A stretch of DNA of 64,000 nucleotides from Capillidium heterosporum (GCA_016630905.1 WBMQ01000008.1:930001-994000); one strand, 5' to 3'. Positions 35,994-48,002 are shown, counted from the first letter of the stretch. The notes: generated from the sequence alone by a model not told the origin. Numbers and translations are program-made.

Positions 35994-38900
35994 TTAATTC
36001 ATGATGAAGTCGAGCATGCTTTTGGATTGGCGAGAAGGTTCAGTAGTGGTTGCCGATTTGTCGGAAGTAGGGGTATTTTCATGGTTAGGCTCGGGGATTA
36101 TGTTACCATTTTGGTGGTCGGTATGTACAACTTCATTCGGTTGCATCGACGAAGGTGGAGGCGACCCCGAGCGTCGATGGTAGTTAACTAGGGGCGAGTG
36201 GGTGTAGTCGGGGATGGAAAAGTGCTGCTGGTGGAAAGTAGGCCGGACCTCCATTCTGGGACTTGGCCTTTGGTATAAACTATCCCTGCGGGGTTGCAGC
36301 TCAGATGGTGGGGGAAGTACACTGCCAGTACTGGTTTGGAAGCTCGACATAAAGTTGCCCTGTGCATTGTTTGGAGGTGGAAGGCGCTGGCGTATATCGG
36401 GGCTTGGGACATGTTGTACTTGCGGTTGCTGGAGGAATTGATGGGAGCTGGCGAGGTTAGGTGAGTTCTTCATGGAGTGATAGGAGCCATCCAGATGGCC
36501 GCTCTTGGGCAAGAAATCTAGCTGCGCGTTGCTTGCCCTTCTAGGCATCGGTGGTGCTGCGTAACTTTCATTGGGGTTTCGATTGAGATTTACTTCCTTA
36601 GGGTTGCTGTAGTGGATTGTAGGTTGCGAAGTAGGGATTGCTGGGTGACCTTGCCGCAACACACCTTCTTCAGTAATAGTTTGGGATTGCTCGTAATTCT
36701 CTTGGTTGCGCTTGTGCATTTCATTATCCATTTTCCTCCGCATTGCATACATTTGTTTGAGCTGCAGCGACTCATTAAGCTTATGAAATTCGGTTGGATT
36801 CATACTGCCTCGACGGAAAGATTCGCTGGGGTGGGTAAGTAAAGCACTATTAGTTAATTCTTGTTGGCTTGTATTAGGTAGCATTGGTCGAATAAGAGGA
36901 TGATGTAAATGTGGAGTTGGTGGCCTAGCGATGAAGATTTGTCCATCTGAACCTTGAACTATCTGAGGAAGCATTCTATTTTGCAACGGTTCGTTGGAAG
37001 GGTACGGTCGGATGTTGGGTAGGGGCCTAGTTCTATCCATGTTAGGAGTTTGATTTTGACTATTTCCCATTGTTGGAGCAGGTATATGTGAGGGATGGTT
37101 AGGATTTAACTGAGAGGGATTGTGAGGCCTGTATAAAGCTTCTGGAGGCGGAAAACTCGAATGGAAGGGCATCATACCGTTGGATCCTCGTCGAAGTTCC
37201 AATATTTCACGGTCATTCAGTGGTCTTTGCATCGGATAGTGGTTAGCTGGAACTCGTGGTATTTGCTCAGGATACGGACGTAAGCTTATACTAGGATTTG
37301 TTGCTGCGCTTACCGGTGCTGGGGAAGAAGCATGGTGGGAGTAATGGACAAACTTTTGTTTCTTTCCACTTTCGATTGGCCCGGGTTGAATAATAAGTTG
37401 CCTACCCTTATCGTTAAATGAAGTCAAATCGGAACGTGGTTCAGCTAAAGGTGGTGTGTGCTTTGCAAGTGCGTCGTAATATGAAGCATGGTGAAGCTCA
37501 GAAGCAGGGTGTATTACCGTAATAGGAGGGTCGCTATACCCGCTAATCGCTTCAGATTGAACCAAGGAGGAGTCCTGCTTGTTATCGGACATGAGCGCAA
37601 AGATGTTGCTTGTCCTTTTCTTAGGCTTAGGGGTATCTGAATCATCGATCGGAGGAATATTCTTTGGCTTTTCGACACCTACTACTGAATGATAAGATAG
37701 AGGCTCTAAGTCAGAATTGGACACTTCCGGTTTGGAATCATCAGGAACTTCGCTGACAGAGGTATTGTGGGATGCTAGCCAGGGTCGTTTATCACCTTCT
37801 AATAGAGAGTATGGGTTGTGACCTTGAAGGGAGAATGCTCTAGGACGAGAATCACGGATTTGGGATGTGCCTGGCTCGGAAAAAGTGTGATTTTGTTGCA
37901 AATTTCCAGGTCGGATAGCTAGGGGAACGGGTTTGAAATTATCCTTGAAGTTAAACTTATCAGCGTTGCCGTCAAATGTCCGCCTAGCTGGCGTCTTTGG
38001 AGTGCTTTCAGCGGTATCCTTCTTAGGGCGGCCCACTTTGCTTTTGGGTTTGACCTTTTTCTTAATAGAGCTATCATTGGAATTATCATCAGGGTTTCCT
38101 TCCTTTTCACTGATCGTAGTCCCACTTTTAGAAATTTGTGTGCCCTCTAGGCTTTCCAGTTCGATATCCTTAGTAGCAGGTGTTGTGTTTTCAATCGTCA
38201 AAGTGAGTTTGGAAATCGATATACTTCCATCTCTCTCAGCTTCAATTTCAGATGCAGCAACTTGCTTAGCTTCCAACTTTGAAACAGAAACTTCTACAAA
38301 TTTGAATAAAAAAAGCTTTATGAAAAATGTTACCTTGAATGGAAGAAACTTTAGACTCTGAATGCATTCTTTTAGAGTACCTTGTTGGAGATGAATGGGC
38401 ATCAATCGAAGGCAATGAGGCAGATCTCTGCGAAGCTTTAGTATGGTTTTGTGGATTGTGCCTAGGTTCTAATTTATCCGATAGTATGGCCTCGATTGTA
38501 AACTTTGAATTTTCGCTTATAACCGGTGGTTGAAGGCTATCTTTACTCTGCGTTATAGCAACAGAATTGCTGGAGCTGTCATCGTGAGGTACATTTGGCT
38601 CCTTAAATATGGGAAGATCATGTTCTTTATCGCCTATGTTGGATTGCTTACGTTTACTGATCTCTGAAACTGGTGCAGACACAACAGAGGACTCTATCAA
38701 CGAATGAGACAATTTGATATCTCTAATGCTATCCTTTTCATAACCCTTTGAATTTCCAATCGCTTTATCATCAGTTTCTGGTGTTGCGACCTTAGGCACC
38801 GTAATTTCGGTTGAATCATGGTGTTTAGGACTAGAAGCGAGATCAGCTTTAGGCTTTGCACTAGTTTTTGTCGATAAGCTAGCTTCCAATCTAGCATGAA

Positions 38901-40549
38901 CTGAATCGTTTGTATTCTCATGGATGGTGCTATAGAATAGTTACTTAGAACAAGCTGCGCTAGATAAAACTATATAGTACCTGCTCATAGACTGTTGGTT
39001 GTAATTTAACCTCTCCCTTTCTTTCCACTGTGATCGAATGTTTTCCAAATTACTTTCTAGCTACAAAAATTAGAATAAATAGCTTGAAAAAGGCAACCAT
39101 TTCTCTAGTGACACCTTCACGAATATAGCGCAAAGTTCTCTTTACTGTTGCTTCGTCATTTGGAAATTCCTTTTCTGTACAAAACCGAACGAATCTAAAA
39201 CTAATTACTATATGTAAAATGTAAACTATGACTACATCCACCCTCCTTTGATAGTTACTGGAGCATAGCCCTTTTCGACAGTAGTAACGAGCCATTCTGG
39301 ATCCCACCTAAATTAAACATAAATACAAAAAAATATATAAATTTACTTAAACTCGCCAATTTTGCCAACAGGAGGAGCGATACGCCACCTAACAATTATA
39401 AGTACATCAATACACTGCATATTTACCTTGCGTATGTCTCATGATTTAGCTGTAGAGGACTATATGTTTTAAAGCCTGCCCCATTGTAAACTTGGAGCTC
39501 ATATACAGGCTTATGGTCCAAGTTGTATTGAACATGAATACGAAAGTCAACGGTATTTTGATCCGGGGATTTCCATTTCAAGCTTAAAACAAACATTAAT
39601 TGAAGAAGCAGATCTAAACTTACAGCTTATTACAAATACCGCTTTTGTAGGGGATTTTAACCGGAGTGAAAACTAAACCATCGCTTGGGTGGTTCAAGTT
39701 TGTTAAAGAATCTAAAACCAAGTTTAATCCGTAGGAGCGCTCCATCTTTTTAAGTTCTAGTCTAAGGTAGTACATATTAACAAATGTGGTTCCGCTAAGA
39801 AGCTAATATAAATAGTTTAGAACTTACTTGAACACCTGTTTTTTAGCTATTTCGGGTGAGGATTTAAGCAGTGCTTCCAAAGGCTGTATAATATCGTGGT
39901 TAAGCATCTAAAGCTATGTTAATTTGATATAATAGTTTTTAAATACTCCAAGACGTGCGTTGAAACTCCTGTGAGCTATAACGTAGCTGTTGCATACCAT
40001 CATATCGGTAACAAGAAATCGTGGAGTTTTCTATACTTTTTAAAAAGTGGGGAACAAAATGTGTTACCTCATTAGTTTCCTTATTTGTATCTATCACTAA
40101 CTCTCCATCAAGTAGCGTTTCATGTTGATAGACATTTATATTGTCTCTTAGTGGCAAAGCTAGCCAGTCTACATATCGAATAATGTTATGTCGGTTTATC
40201 TAAATACAAGAATAAATAAGGATATTTGATAGCATTTGGTATTACGAAAAAACTTTCAGGACCATTAGCAGTGTTCACGCAATAAATTAAGTATCGAAAG
40301 CCTCCACTGTTTTCGCACACAAAATAGTCCTCTTTTGCCAAGTTGTTAAGGTGGGATTTGTGAAAGTTGACTGGTTGAGTTCCGGCAAAGCTATATAAAA
40401 TCAATATTAAAGGTTTGCCACTATACAAATAAATACTTTTCGTGATTACAATCGAGCAGTTCTTTAATCCTATACAGTAGAATCTTCTCGTAAGCTTCGT
40501 CAACTCGTATACCAAAATGTTCGGGGTTGAAGGTGTTGTTTTGATGCAT
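35994..40549 (-). CDS. mRNA guanylyltransferase-like protein with degenerate active site and a 965-residue disordered tail
   Basis: Thirteen exons: 40549-40437, 40390-40246, 40199-40068, 40030-39947, 39907-39828, 39761-39624, 39582-39427, 39388-39347, 39307-39236, 39194-39098, 39060-38981, 38929-38334 and 38293-35994. They sum to 1,345 codons including TAA. Residues 1-380 match fungal capping-enzyme guanylyltransferase (Ceg1/Pce1): FAGTQPVNF, LLDGELV (motif III), RFLVTDMMV (IIIa), HPSDGLVFTPV (IV), LLKWKSPDQNTVDF (V). Motif I, normally E-K-x-D-G-x-R, is ENSGGFR with Asn65 in place of the AMP/GMP-accepting Lys and Gly for Asp. Motif VI, normally R-x-R-x-D-K, is RFCTEK. The remaining residues are Ser/Pro/Asn/Gln-rich with an AT-hook-like KVGRPKK. 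Catalysis is therefore unlikely; a nuclear scaffold is an inference. The tail could instead be a separate gene if the 38980-38930 intron is not used. Confidence 0.88.
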
Positions 40550-41373
40550 CTACTTTTAAATAATTTGAAGTCCAAAGTGAAGCCTAAAAAGCGTCTGTAT
40601 ATGTGTTATTGAGTTATCCTACTTCACTAATAAAAGGTGAGTGGAAACACAGCCTTTTAAGTTGTTATAGGAGTGCTTAGATGAAAGCCTACAGTACCTT
40701 ATTTTGATCAAATAGAATTCATTCCGTCATTGTTTTGGTAAACTTTCAACACAGAGCACTCAGGCTTGAAAATTAATTGGCTGTATATTTCCTTACATTT
40801 AGTTTTGGTTTGCCTACATTCAGTGTGTTTATAAAATAGCACACCTTCAGCCAATCCTTGGTTGAAATGTATTCCGTCCAGTATTTTAAGGAAAGCAATT
40901 ACCCATCAATATATTGGTAGCAAATACAACTTAATTCTGTATATATTTGAAATCGAAATTTTAGGTTGTACTACAAATATATATACCTTTTTACATTATT
41001 TAGCAGCCCAAGAAATAACGTTTATATATTGGAAAGGGTTTTGATGTATTTCAACTTTGAAGTTTAGATGGGTATCGTAAAAATTTGTTGTTAAAGTGGC
41101 ATATTTGTTATATACTGTACCTCTGAAAATTTTCATTTACTACTATTCTAAACTACAGTAGTCTGCAATACTTGACTTGTTGTACATACCGCTTTAAAGC
41201 ATCAGTTTGAGCCAATAAACTATTAAAAACTGGTATATCCCATCAAAGCTAAGCTTACATCATTTCACTCATAAACTTCTAAAGATCGGAACCCAGTGCA
41301 ATTCCACATTTTACAAGCGCAAGGTAGGCTTTGAAATTCAGTCCCAAGTTGCTTATCCATCAATTAGTTCAAC
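40550..41373. other. Divergent promoter region
   Basis: About 820 bp between the guanylyltransferase-like gene (minus) and AP-3 sigma (plus). AT-rich, with no distinct element recognised. Confidence 0.55.
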
Positions 41374-42058
41374 ATGATACAATCGGTCTTAATATTCAAC
41401 AACCATGGTAAAGCGAGGTTAACAAAATTCTATCAGCAGATGGTATTTCCTTTAATAGTTTTAAAGTAAATTTATATTGTATTTAGGATGTCAGTTTACA
41501 AGAGAAGATAGTCCAAGAGATATTTTCGTTAGTATCGGTCCGACCCGAATTGGCTTGCAACTTTTTAGAGGGGAGTCAGCTACTAGGTGGTAAAGATACG
41601 AGAATAATCTATAGGCACTATGCTACTTTGTACTTTGTCTTTGTAGTCGACAACTCTGAATCCGATTTGGGTATCCTCGATCTTATTCAGGTATACATTT
41701 CTTTATTTTAATTTAATTCTTCTATTTTATAGGTTTTTGTTGAGAGTTTAGATAGGTGTTTTGAAAATGTGTGTGAGCTCGATCTGGTAAGTGTTGTTTT
41801 TGAATTTATCTAATTAATTAATTAGATTTTCCACTTTGAAGAGGTATTTATATTTTTTAGTAAGTAGTATAACAAGTTGTAGATTCATCAGATACTTGCA
41901 GAAATGATTTCTGGTGGAATGGTAAATTCTTGATGTATTTATTTTTTAATTATTTTAAGGTTTTGGAAACGAATATCAATGAGATAGTGGGAGCAATTCA
42001 GTTAGCTAACCGTGAGAAGAAGACTTTAGCTTCAACTTTGATGAATTATGGAGGTTAA
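41374..42058 (+). CDS. APS3: AP-3 adaptor complex, sigma subunit
   Basis: The small subunit of the AP-3 clathrin-adaptor complex, for vesicle transport to the vacuole. Exons 41374-41442, 41487-41690, 41733-41786, 41826-41843, 41883-41921 and 41960-42058 give 160 residues. Near-identical landmarks to animal and yeast AP-3 sigma: MIQSVLIFNNHGKARLTKFY, the insertion LLGGKDTRIIYRHYATLYF (the GG-S/K-D-x-x-I/L-IYR insert distinguishes sigma-3 from sigma-1 and -2), DLGILDLIQVFVESLDRCF, and GGMVLETNINEIV. The fourth exon is an 18-nt microexon (IFHFEE). It lacks the long C-terminal extension of the human protein. The second-last helix is intact and there is no sign of decay. Confidence 0.97.
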
Positions 42059-43022
42059 TAAGTTTATATTAAAGCTGTATAGTTTGTTCGATTGTAACCC
42101 GAGTTTTTTAGTATATTGACATTTTTATATCAGCAAGTTTTCTAATAAGCCTTTAGTTTTATCTTCAATAGAATTTTGTGATGCAAGATATTATACAAGG
42201 TTATAGATCAGACTGCTTTACAGGCCAAGTTAAACATAAAATCAACCCTTTATAGGATGTCTATATACCATTTAAAACAGCCATTATCACCAGTAAGATC
42301 CAAGCTTTCTAGTAGCATCTTAAAAAGAAAGCAATAACTTGGGCATTTGGAATTTAATTGTAGATTTTTCAAAAGAGAGATACTCATACAATGAAGCTTT
42401 AAGTTCAGACTGGTTGGTAGTTAAAGTTATTTGTACTGCTATTACTGCTATCTTCAATAGTATTTTTCCAACTACAAACAACGAGATTATATTAGCATGT
42501 TATAGAGCTTTGATTTTTAGTTTATTGCTCTAAAGAAATCATGTTTAATTGGTATTATTACTTTAAAAACTGCTACAACATATGTAATTATAAAATTATA
42601 GATTTATATCTAATTTAAAATTTGTATATAGCTAATTGTTAAATTGCAATTTATATACTAAATACATCAATACAATTTTCATATTGGCTTTTATTTTATA
42701 TACCTCTGTAGTTTTAGCTTATATCTATATAGTATTCATCGTTAACTTTTTATAAAGCATCAATATGCTTTACATCATATAATTAACAGCTCCAATGAAT
42801 CCAATGCCGAAAACTCATCAAGTTAATTTAAAACAAGTTTAGAGTATATTACAAACTATTTGTAAAGGTTAAAAAGTAACGATCCATCAAAGTAAAAGTA
42901 TACAAAGCTAATCATACTTAAATTGACTCTACAAGAAATTCAAAATTTACTGATTACTCTCGATACAAGCTAACAAACTTGCTGTATCAAATAAGGCTAA
43001 AGTTGTGCAATGCTCTGAGGTA
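42059..43022. other. Intergenic region between convergent genes
   Basis: About 960 bp, AT-rich, holding the 3' ends of AP-3 sigma and the deaminase. The frame at 42339-42533 has no recognisable feature. Confidence 0.55.
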
Positions 43023-44147
43023 TTATTCCGACGGACCGGACTGTAAGTTGAGAGTCTTGACGGTACCTATGTATATTTTATAATATTTAGTATCTATTTC
43101 AAAAAGATAAACTACCTTGAAGACCCATGTTATCTTTACCGATCAACTCTTCGTGGACCTTTTCAATAGATTTGAAGTAGTTGACGGTCTTGACATGGAG
43201 CTCTAAAGTAGCATCTTCATCACAAACAATGAGGGAGCGGGGGTGGAGCTGGATAGCCGATACGGTCCACTATAGGAGCATTAAGTTTAGTATATATAAA
43301 GCACAGCGGGTAGTTACCATGTGGTTGACACCTTCTTCAATACACTTGGCTAAAGCCAAAGACTTGTGCTGACCGGTGATGATGATAGCAACTTCACGAG
43401 CATCCATAACAGTACTAGAAACTATTAGTGGATACTTTAAATGATAGGCTTACGCAACACCAACGGTGAGAGCTAGCTTAGGGACCTTGTTGATATCACC
43501 GTTGAAGAATCTGGCGTTGGCCAAGATGGTCTCGTAAGCCAAAGTCTTGACTCGGGTGCGGGACTGCAACGAGGAACCGGGCTCGTTGAAGGCGATGTGA
43601 CCATCAGGCCCAATACCTAAAGGAAGACAGATTAGCAGCCCATCGCAACACTTTTAAAGTTACCTCCCAAGAACAGCTCGATACCACCGACCGAGCGGAT
43701 CTTCTGCTCAAACCGCAGGCACTCCAACTCCAAGTCTTCGGCATTACCGCTGAGGATGTTGACGTTGGCCGGGTCAATGTCGACATGCTTAAAGAGGTGG
43801 TTCCACATGAAGGAGTGGTAGGATTCGGGGTGGTCCTGGGGTAAACCAACGTACTCGTCCATGTTGAAAGTGATAATGTTTTTGAAGGAGATACGACCTT
43901 GCTTGTAGAACTCTACCAAGTTGCGGTAGACACCAATTGGGGAGGAACCGGTGGGTAGACCCAGGACAAAAGGCCTGTCGGCAGTGGGGGCGAACTTTAG
44001 GATACGAGCAACGATATACTCAGCTAATAAAAGATGTCAGCTACTGCAGAGGTAGAAAGGGATAGGCAAGTGATGCAAACTTAGATGTACAAACTTACCT
44101 ACATAGCGGGCTACACTTGGGGCGTCGTGACGGATAATCAATCTCAT
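43023..44147 (-). CDS. nagB: Glucosamine-6-phosphate deaminase
   Basis: Converts glucosamine-6-phosphate to fructose-6-phosphate and ammonia, the last step of N-acetylglucosamine/chitin catabolism in the cytosol. Exons 44147-44099, 44023-43664, 43616-43454, 43414-43318, 43269-43116 and 43066-43023 encode 288 residues, the usual length. Motifs: MRLIIRHDA at the start, [13 protein letters not shown] (phosphate loop), [10 protein letters not shown] (general-base Asp), [16 protein letters not shown] (catalytic Asp/His/Glu) and [10 protein letters not shown]. All catalytic residues are present. Codons are more GC-rich than in the neighbouring intergenic DNA, as for a well expressed gene. It contains a zero-frame GAC-AGG-C (near 43971-43979) that must be read normally, which is relevant to the frameshift finding. 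Confidence 0.97.
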
Positions 44148-45346
44148 TTTGTATTTAGTTTGTTGGAGGTGGAAGTCTTGGAGGTTGGTTTAGATTTATT
44201 GTTAGCGAAGAAAGCAGTTTCCAACCTTGAGTGGAATCAGCTTTTATAAGCCTTTCAATTTTGAACCAGCTAATGGATGACTTGTTCAAAACTTTGAACC
44301 GGTGATTCAATCAAATTTAGGGTTACGTTGGAAAGCACTTCCTTTCATTTTACAGATTTAGTTACACCTCTCCACAAGCAGCCAATCACCAACTGCTATT
44401 TGCCAACACTCTAATTACTGCAGGGCTTTAGGGATTTCCATTGAACCTAAATTACTACGATTTCCCGATTTAGTAAAATGGTGTTCTCGACTTGAGGCCA
44501 TTTAACCAATTATACCTTTAGGGATTAAGGTTTGTAGTTGTGGAAGCTGAGATAACTTGGGTTGGAATATCTAGTCGTCCTATTTACTGGGAATCGGTGC
44601 CCCATGGCATCACATTTGTGTTAATTTAGTAAAGGATTATTAACGAATCCTTAATAGATAAGATGGCCGATACTAAAGATTAGGCAGTTCTATTCTTGCA
44701 AAGGTTCAGGCGATATCAAATAAGTTTTAGGCTTTTCGTCCTGATGTGCCATTTATAAGAAGGTGTCGTAAATTACTAATCCTTGTTGTTATCGAATTTG
44801 CACGGAATAGTTTAGTATTTAGACTAGAAAGAGGTAAAATGGCAGATTGCCCCTTATCAGGCGGTTGATGACCCTTAACACCAGGTATAATTAGGCTATC
44901 AACTGCCACAAAGAATGTGATCAGAAAGTAGATAGTGATAGGAATATATATCAGTGCATCCGGTATACCTACGCAGTATATTCATTGCTCATAATTTGTA
45001 CTATACTGCTAGTTTTTCCAGTATTCGATTGAACTTTTAGATGGGTTTTATATCTTACAAGTAACCCTCTATAGTTTGTTAGCACATTAAAATGTTGGTA
45101 TCTTATTAAACAAATATAGTGCAGTATATTGCTCTATCTAAAATGCATAACAATTAAAATTGTTTTATATTTATAACACTTTTATACACTATATAGTTTT
45201 CTCTTTCTATAATTCTAAAGAGTAAGCTATGGCCTACCTACTAGTGGGTTTCTAAATCTTTTGATATAATGATACTATAACACTTCAAAAAGCACATCTA
45301 CAAATATATATTTACAGCAAAAAGCACAATAGGGCACTACCTAAAA
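44148..45346. other. Intergenic region
   Basis: About 1.2 kb. The first 150 bp upstream of the deaminase ATG are less AT-rich and probably hold its promoter. No other feature was recognised. Confidence 0.55.
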
Positions 45347-46766
45347 TCAATCGTCAATGTTTAAATAGGCAATGAGATTATTACTGGCCAACTGAACTGA
45401 AGATTCCAGCTTATTCAGAGGTAAAGAATCACAAGCTTCCAAGATACGCGACCTAAGATTCTCCTCCTTGTTAAAGGCATTTCGGCGTATGGTTGGGATT
45501 GTCAGATTCCAAAAGTGATGGATAGGCGAGGTGTTGTAATCGGTCGGTGGTAGTTTAACAAACCTATAGTCTCTACTCCGGATGTATTCTTCGACTTCTT
45601 GAGCTACAAAGTCAGGTAGGCAACCCAAAACTAATATAAACCTTTTCATAGAGTTGAATTGATCCATGGTATCTAAAGTTTTGGTGATAAAGTCTATGTA
45701 GTACTTCTTTTCTGATTCAAATGTGTGCTGGTGGTAGTTTGAGGGTTCTCCTTCCACGTGGAGATCTCAGCATATGGTTGGGCGAAATAGTAAAATCTTG
45801 CAACTCTATATGTACTATCGAGCAAGAGGCTACGGCAGTCAGCACCGTATGGGTAGCTGTTTCAACATAATGGTCGGGAGGTGGAATGTACTTCTTCTCC
45901 GGGAACCAACTACAGCGAGGTCTATAATTGACACATAGCTTAGTGACGTCGACAAACACACAGTTCGTCATAAAGTGAATATCGGTAGAGGCTACTAGGT
46001 TGACAAAGTTGAATATTTCCTGAGCTGCATTGAGATTGTCAGCTGAAGTGGGTTGGGGGTTCACTTTGGAGATCGAGAGGTTAATGCTCTTGAGTATGAA
46101 ATCGCGTACGATGTAGAGCTTGAGCTTTTTATTGGGAAACTTCTCCTTTAAACCTTGGAAGATATCGTTGCCAGTGGCTATGGGACTCCTATCGAATAAA
46201 TCAACGACGTGGTTTCGAAACAGTCGGTGGAACTCCGATTTCGTGCTGAGGGTAGCTTGTTGTCGAGTTTCTAGGATATCCCAGTCAGGGTCTGTGTTGA
46301 GTCGCTTTGCCCAGTGATTAGCGGTACCTAATGCCACTTTGGCTAGTCTACTTGCCTCGACGGCACTTAAGAGCTTAAATTTGTAGTAATAAAGGAATTG
46401 TGACTTTTGTTCTTGAGTATACTTGCTATAGTGATTTACCACCTTTCTTCGCTTCGATTGACCGAATAGGTCTTCATCATTTTCGTTTGGTGGACTGCTT
46501 TGAAGTTGAAATATCTCTTGTATGCCGGTAGTATTAGCAGTTGACTTATTCTTATTATAAACCGGATCGATGGCTTGAAGGTAGCTAGTTTTAGATTGCA
46601 GAAATAAAGGTATTGCTGCTGGGTTCTTGATAACGACCTTTTCATTTTGTAACATCTTGACCTTGCTTCCACCATTCAATTGGGATTCCATTTTCACATC
46701 AGCTTCATTAAAGAGAGTCATCAATTCAATAAAATTCCAAGGCAAATAAACTGAAAATTGATGCAT
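45347..46766 (-). pseudogene. Transposase-derived gene (Tc1/mariner DDE fold) without catalytic residues
   Basis: An N-terminal HTH region (SKYTQEQKSQFLYYYKFKLL...TANHWAKRL) is followed by a Tc1-like DDE domain. The position of the first Asp reads FVDVTKL (kept). The second, normally L-x-D-N, reads FILVLGCLPDF with Gly. The Glu of the usual N-P-I-E-H-F-W reads TSPIHHFW with His. The first frame runs 46766-45717 and homology continues in the +1 frame from CTG-AGA-T (45770-45764) to the stop at 45347 (VEGEPSNYH..., LNIDD). Long open frames with two lost catalytic residues fit either a domesticated protein or an old relic. The one-base frame break favours a relic unless it is an error. It is not closely related to the transposon at 30.3 kb. 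No inverted repeats flank it. Confidence 0.7.
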
Positions 46767-46772
46767 GGCTAA

Positions 46773-46834
46773 ATCCCAAATTAAGTACGCTATATCAAAA
46801 TTAGTTTCAAGGAACGATATACTTAATTTGGGAT
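46773..46834. repeat. Perfect 15-bp inverted repeat upstream of the transposase-derived gene
   Basis: ATCCCAAATTAAGTA at 46773-46787 is the exact inverse of 46820-46834, with a 32-bp loop. It starts seven bases before the chosen ATG (46766), so it sits in the promoter or leader of that gene. It could be a dimeric protein-binding site, an RNA hairpin, or the remnant of a transposon end. Confidence 0.85.
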
Positions 46835-47252
46835 GTAATAGAATTAGGTAGAACTCTTTAGACAGGCTTACAGCTCATTATAAAAAGGATCATGTAAGTT
46901 CCACTTGAATGTAGTTCATATATTCATATCAACTATACAGAGAAATAATAAAAGCTTATTGATTTAATATAGAATTTATATTATTGTGATCTAGAATAGG
47001 GTCTTTTTTCTATCATCATAGTAATCATAGACAGTATATCTTATATCATTTAGTATAAGTACACTAATAAAAATAGCCATTAAACTACCTTTGGAAATCA
47101 AGTGCTATAAGTTAATTTACTATCATTTTATTAGTATCCTACTTTACGATAAAAGATAAGTATGTCCCTCTTATAGGCTTGCAAGTAACAGCATAGCGTA
47201 TTTACTAAAAATTCAGCCATACAGGTACCTCAAAGACATTTAAAAGCGAATT
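46835..47252. other. Intergenic region
   Basis: About 420 bp, AT-rich, downstream of the FIT-family gene. Nothing recognised. Confidence 0.5.
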
Positions 47253-48002
47253 TTAAACCAATGTAGCTTCCCAACCCAAAGCCGGGAAGACCTTGAGATA
47301 CATGACAGCCCAGTAGGCGAATGCCAACCCAATACCTGAAAACTTTTCCAAGACAGTGTGGAAATAGACGCAAGTGATCAACAGCAACCATAGAAATAAC
47401 GTCAGTAAAGCACGGGCCCAGTAGATCAAATACTTTTCCAAATCAGTGAAAGCAATATCAAATCGGGTATTGAGTCTATGAGGGGCACACAATAAAAAGT
47501 TAAACTCCTCCCACAGGAATAGAGACGAGTGGATGAGTAGTAGGCAATGACCAGAAATGAGGTGGCCTCCCTGCCAACCATCCTTACCCAACTTTCGACA
47601 CGACTTGAAGCTGTTAATTTCGGAATTGTGCTTGCATGTACCCCCAGTAGCTAAGAAAATTTGGTCCCGGAAGCTAAAGTCAGCGACTAACTCCTGGGTC
47701 AAAAGGTACCAGTACATCGTAGCAACTAGGTAGCGAAGTAGAGGTTTCAAGTCCAATTTCTTGTAAAAGGTAAAGTTACGTCCCTGTAAAATTAAAAAGG
47801 TTAAGCTGGTCCACAACCAAGCTTGTTTAGCCACTACCTTGTTGATCAAGTTGTTGCTATCGGTGAAATAGCCGTTCCGGTCCACTGTTATCACCAAGGT
47901 GCTTACGATCAGCAGCAGGGGCAATAGGAGATACAAAGTTAAAGTAAGCAGTCGTAAGGTTGCCAGGTTGGAGTTGGTACCAAGTATTGAAGTTGGCTTC
48001 AA
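47253..48002 (-). CDS. SCS3: FIT-family (FITM2/Scs3) ER membrane acyl-CoA diphosphatase
   Basis: Single exon of 249 residues with about six hydrophobic segments. FIT proteins act in the ER on acyl-CoA and are needed for normal lipid-droplet budding. Family hallmarks are both present: the first catalytic His region GGHLISGHCLLLIHSS (about residues 145-160) and the second in ITCVYFHTVLEKFSG (about residues 209-223). GTCKHNSEINSFKSCRK between segments resembles the Cys-containing luminal loop of fungal homologs. The start ATG at 48002 is the first in frame. The length agrees with the family (about 260 residues). No paralog is seen in the window. Confidence 0.88.
   Translation of the reverse strand: MKPTSILGTNSNLATLRLLTLTLYLLLPLLLIVSTLVITVDRNGYFTDSNNLINKVVAKQAWLWTSLTFLILQGRNFTFYKKLDLKPLLRYLVATMYWYLLTQELVADFSFRDQIFLATGGTCKHNSEINSFKSCRKLGKDGWQGGHLISGHCLLLIHSSLFLWEEFNFLLCAPHRLNTRFDIAFTDLEKYLIYWARALLTLFLWLLLITCVYFHTVLEKFSGIGLAFAYWAVMYLKVFPALGWEATLV

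Noticed and set aside
42339-42533. Rightward frame suggesting a transposase tail
   Set aside because: Superficial hydrophobic pattern only; no catalytic or dimerisation motif and no repeats nearby.
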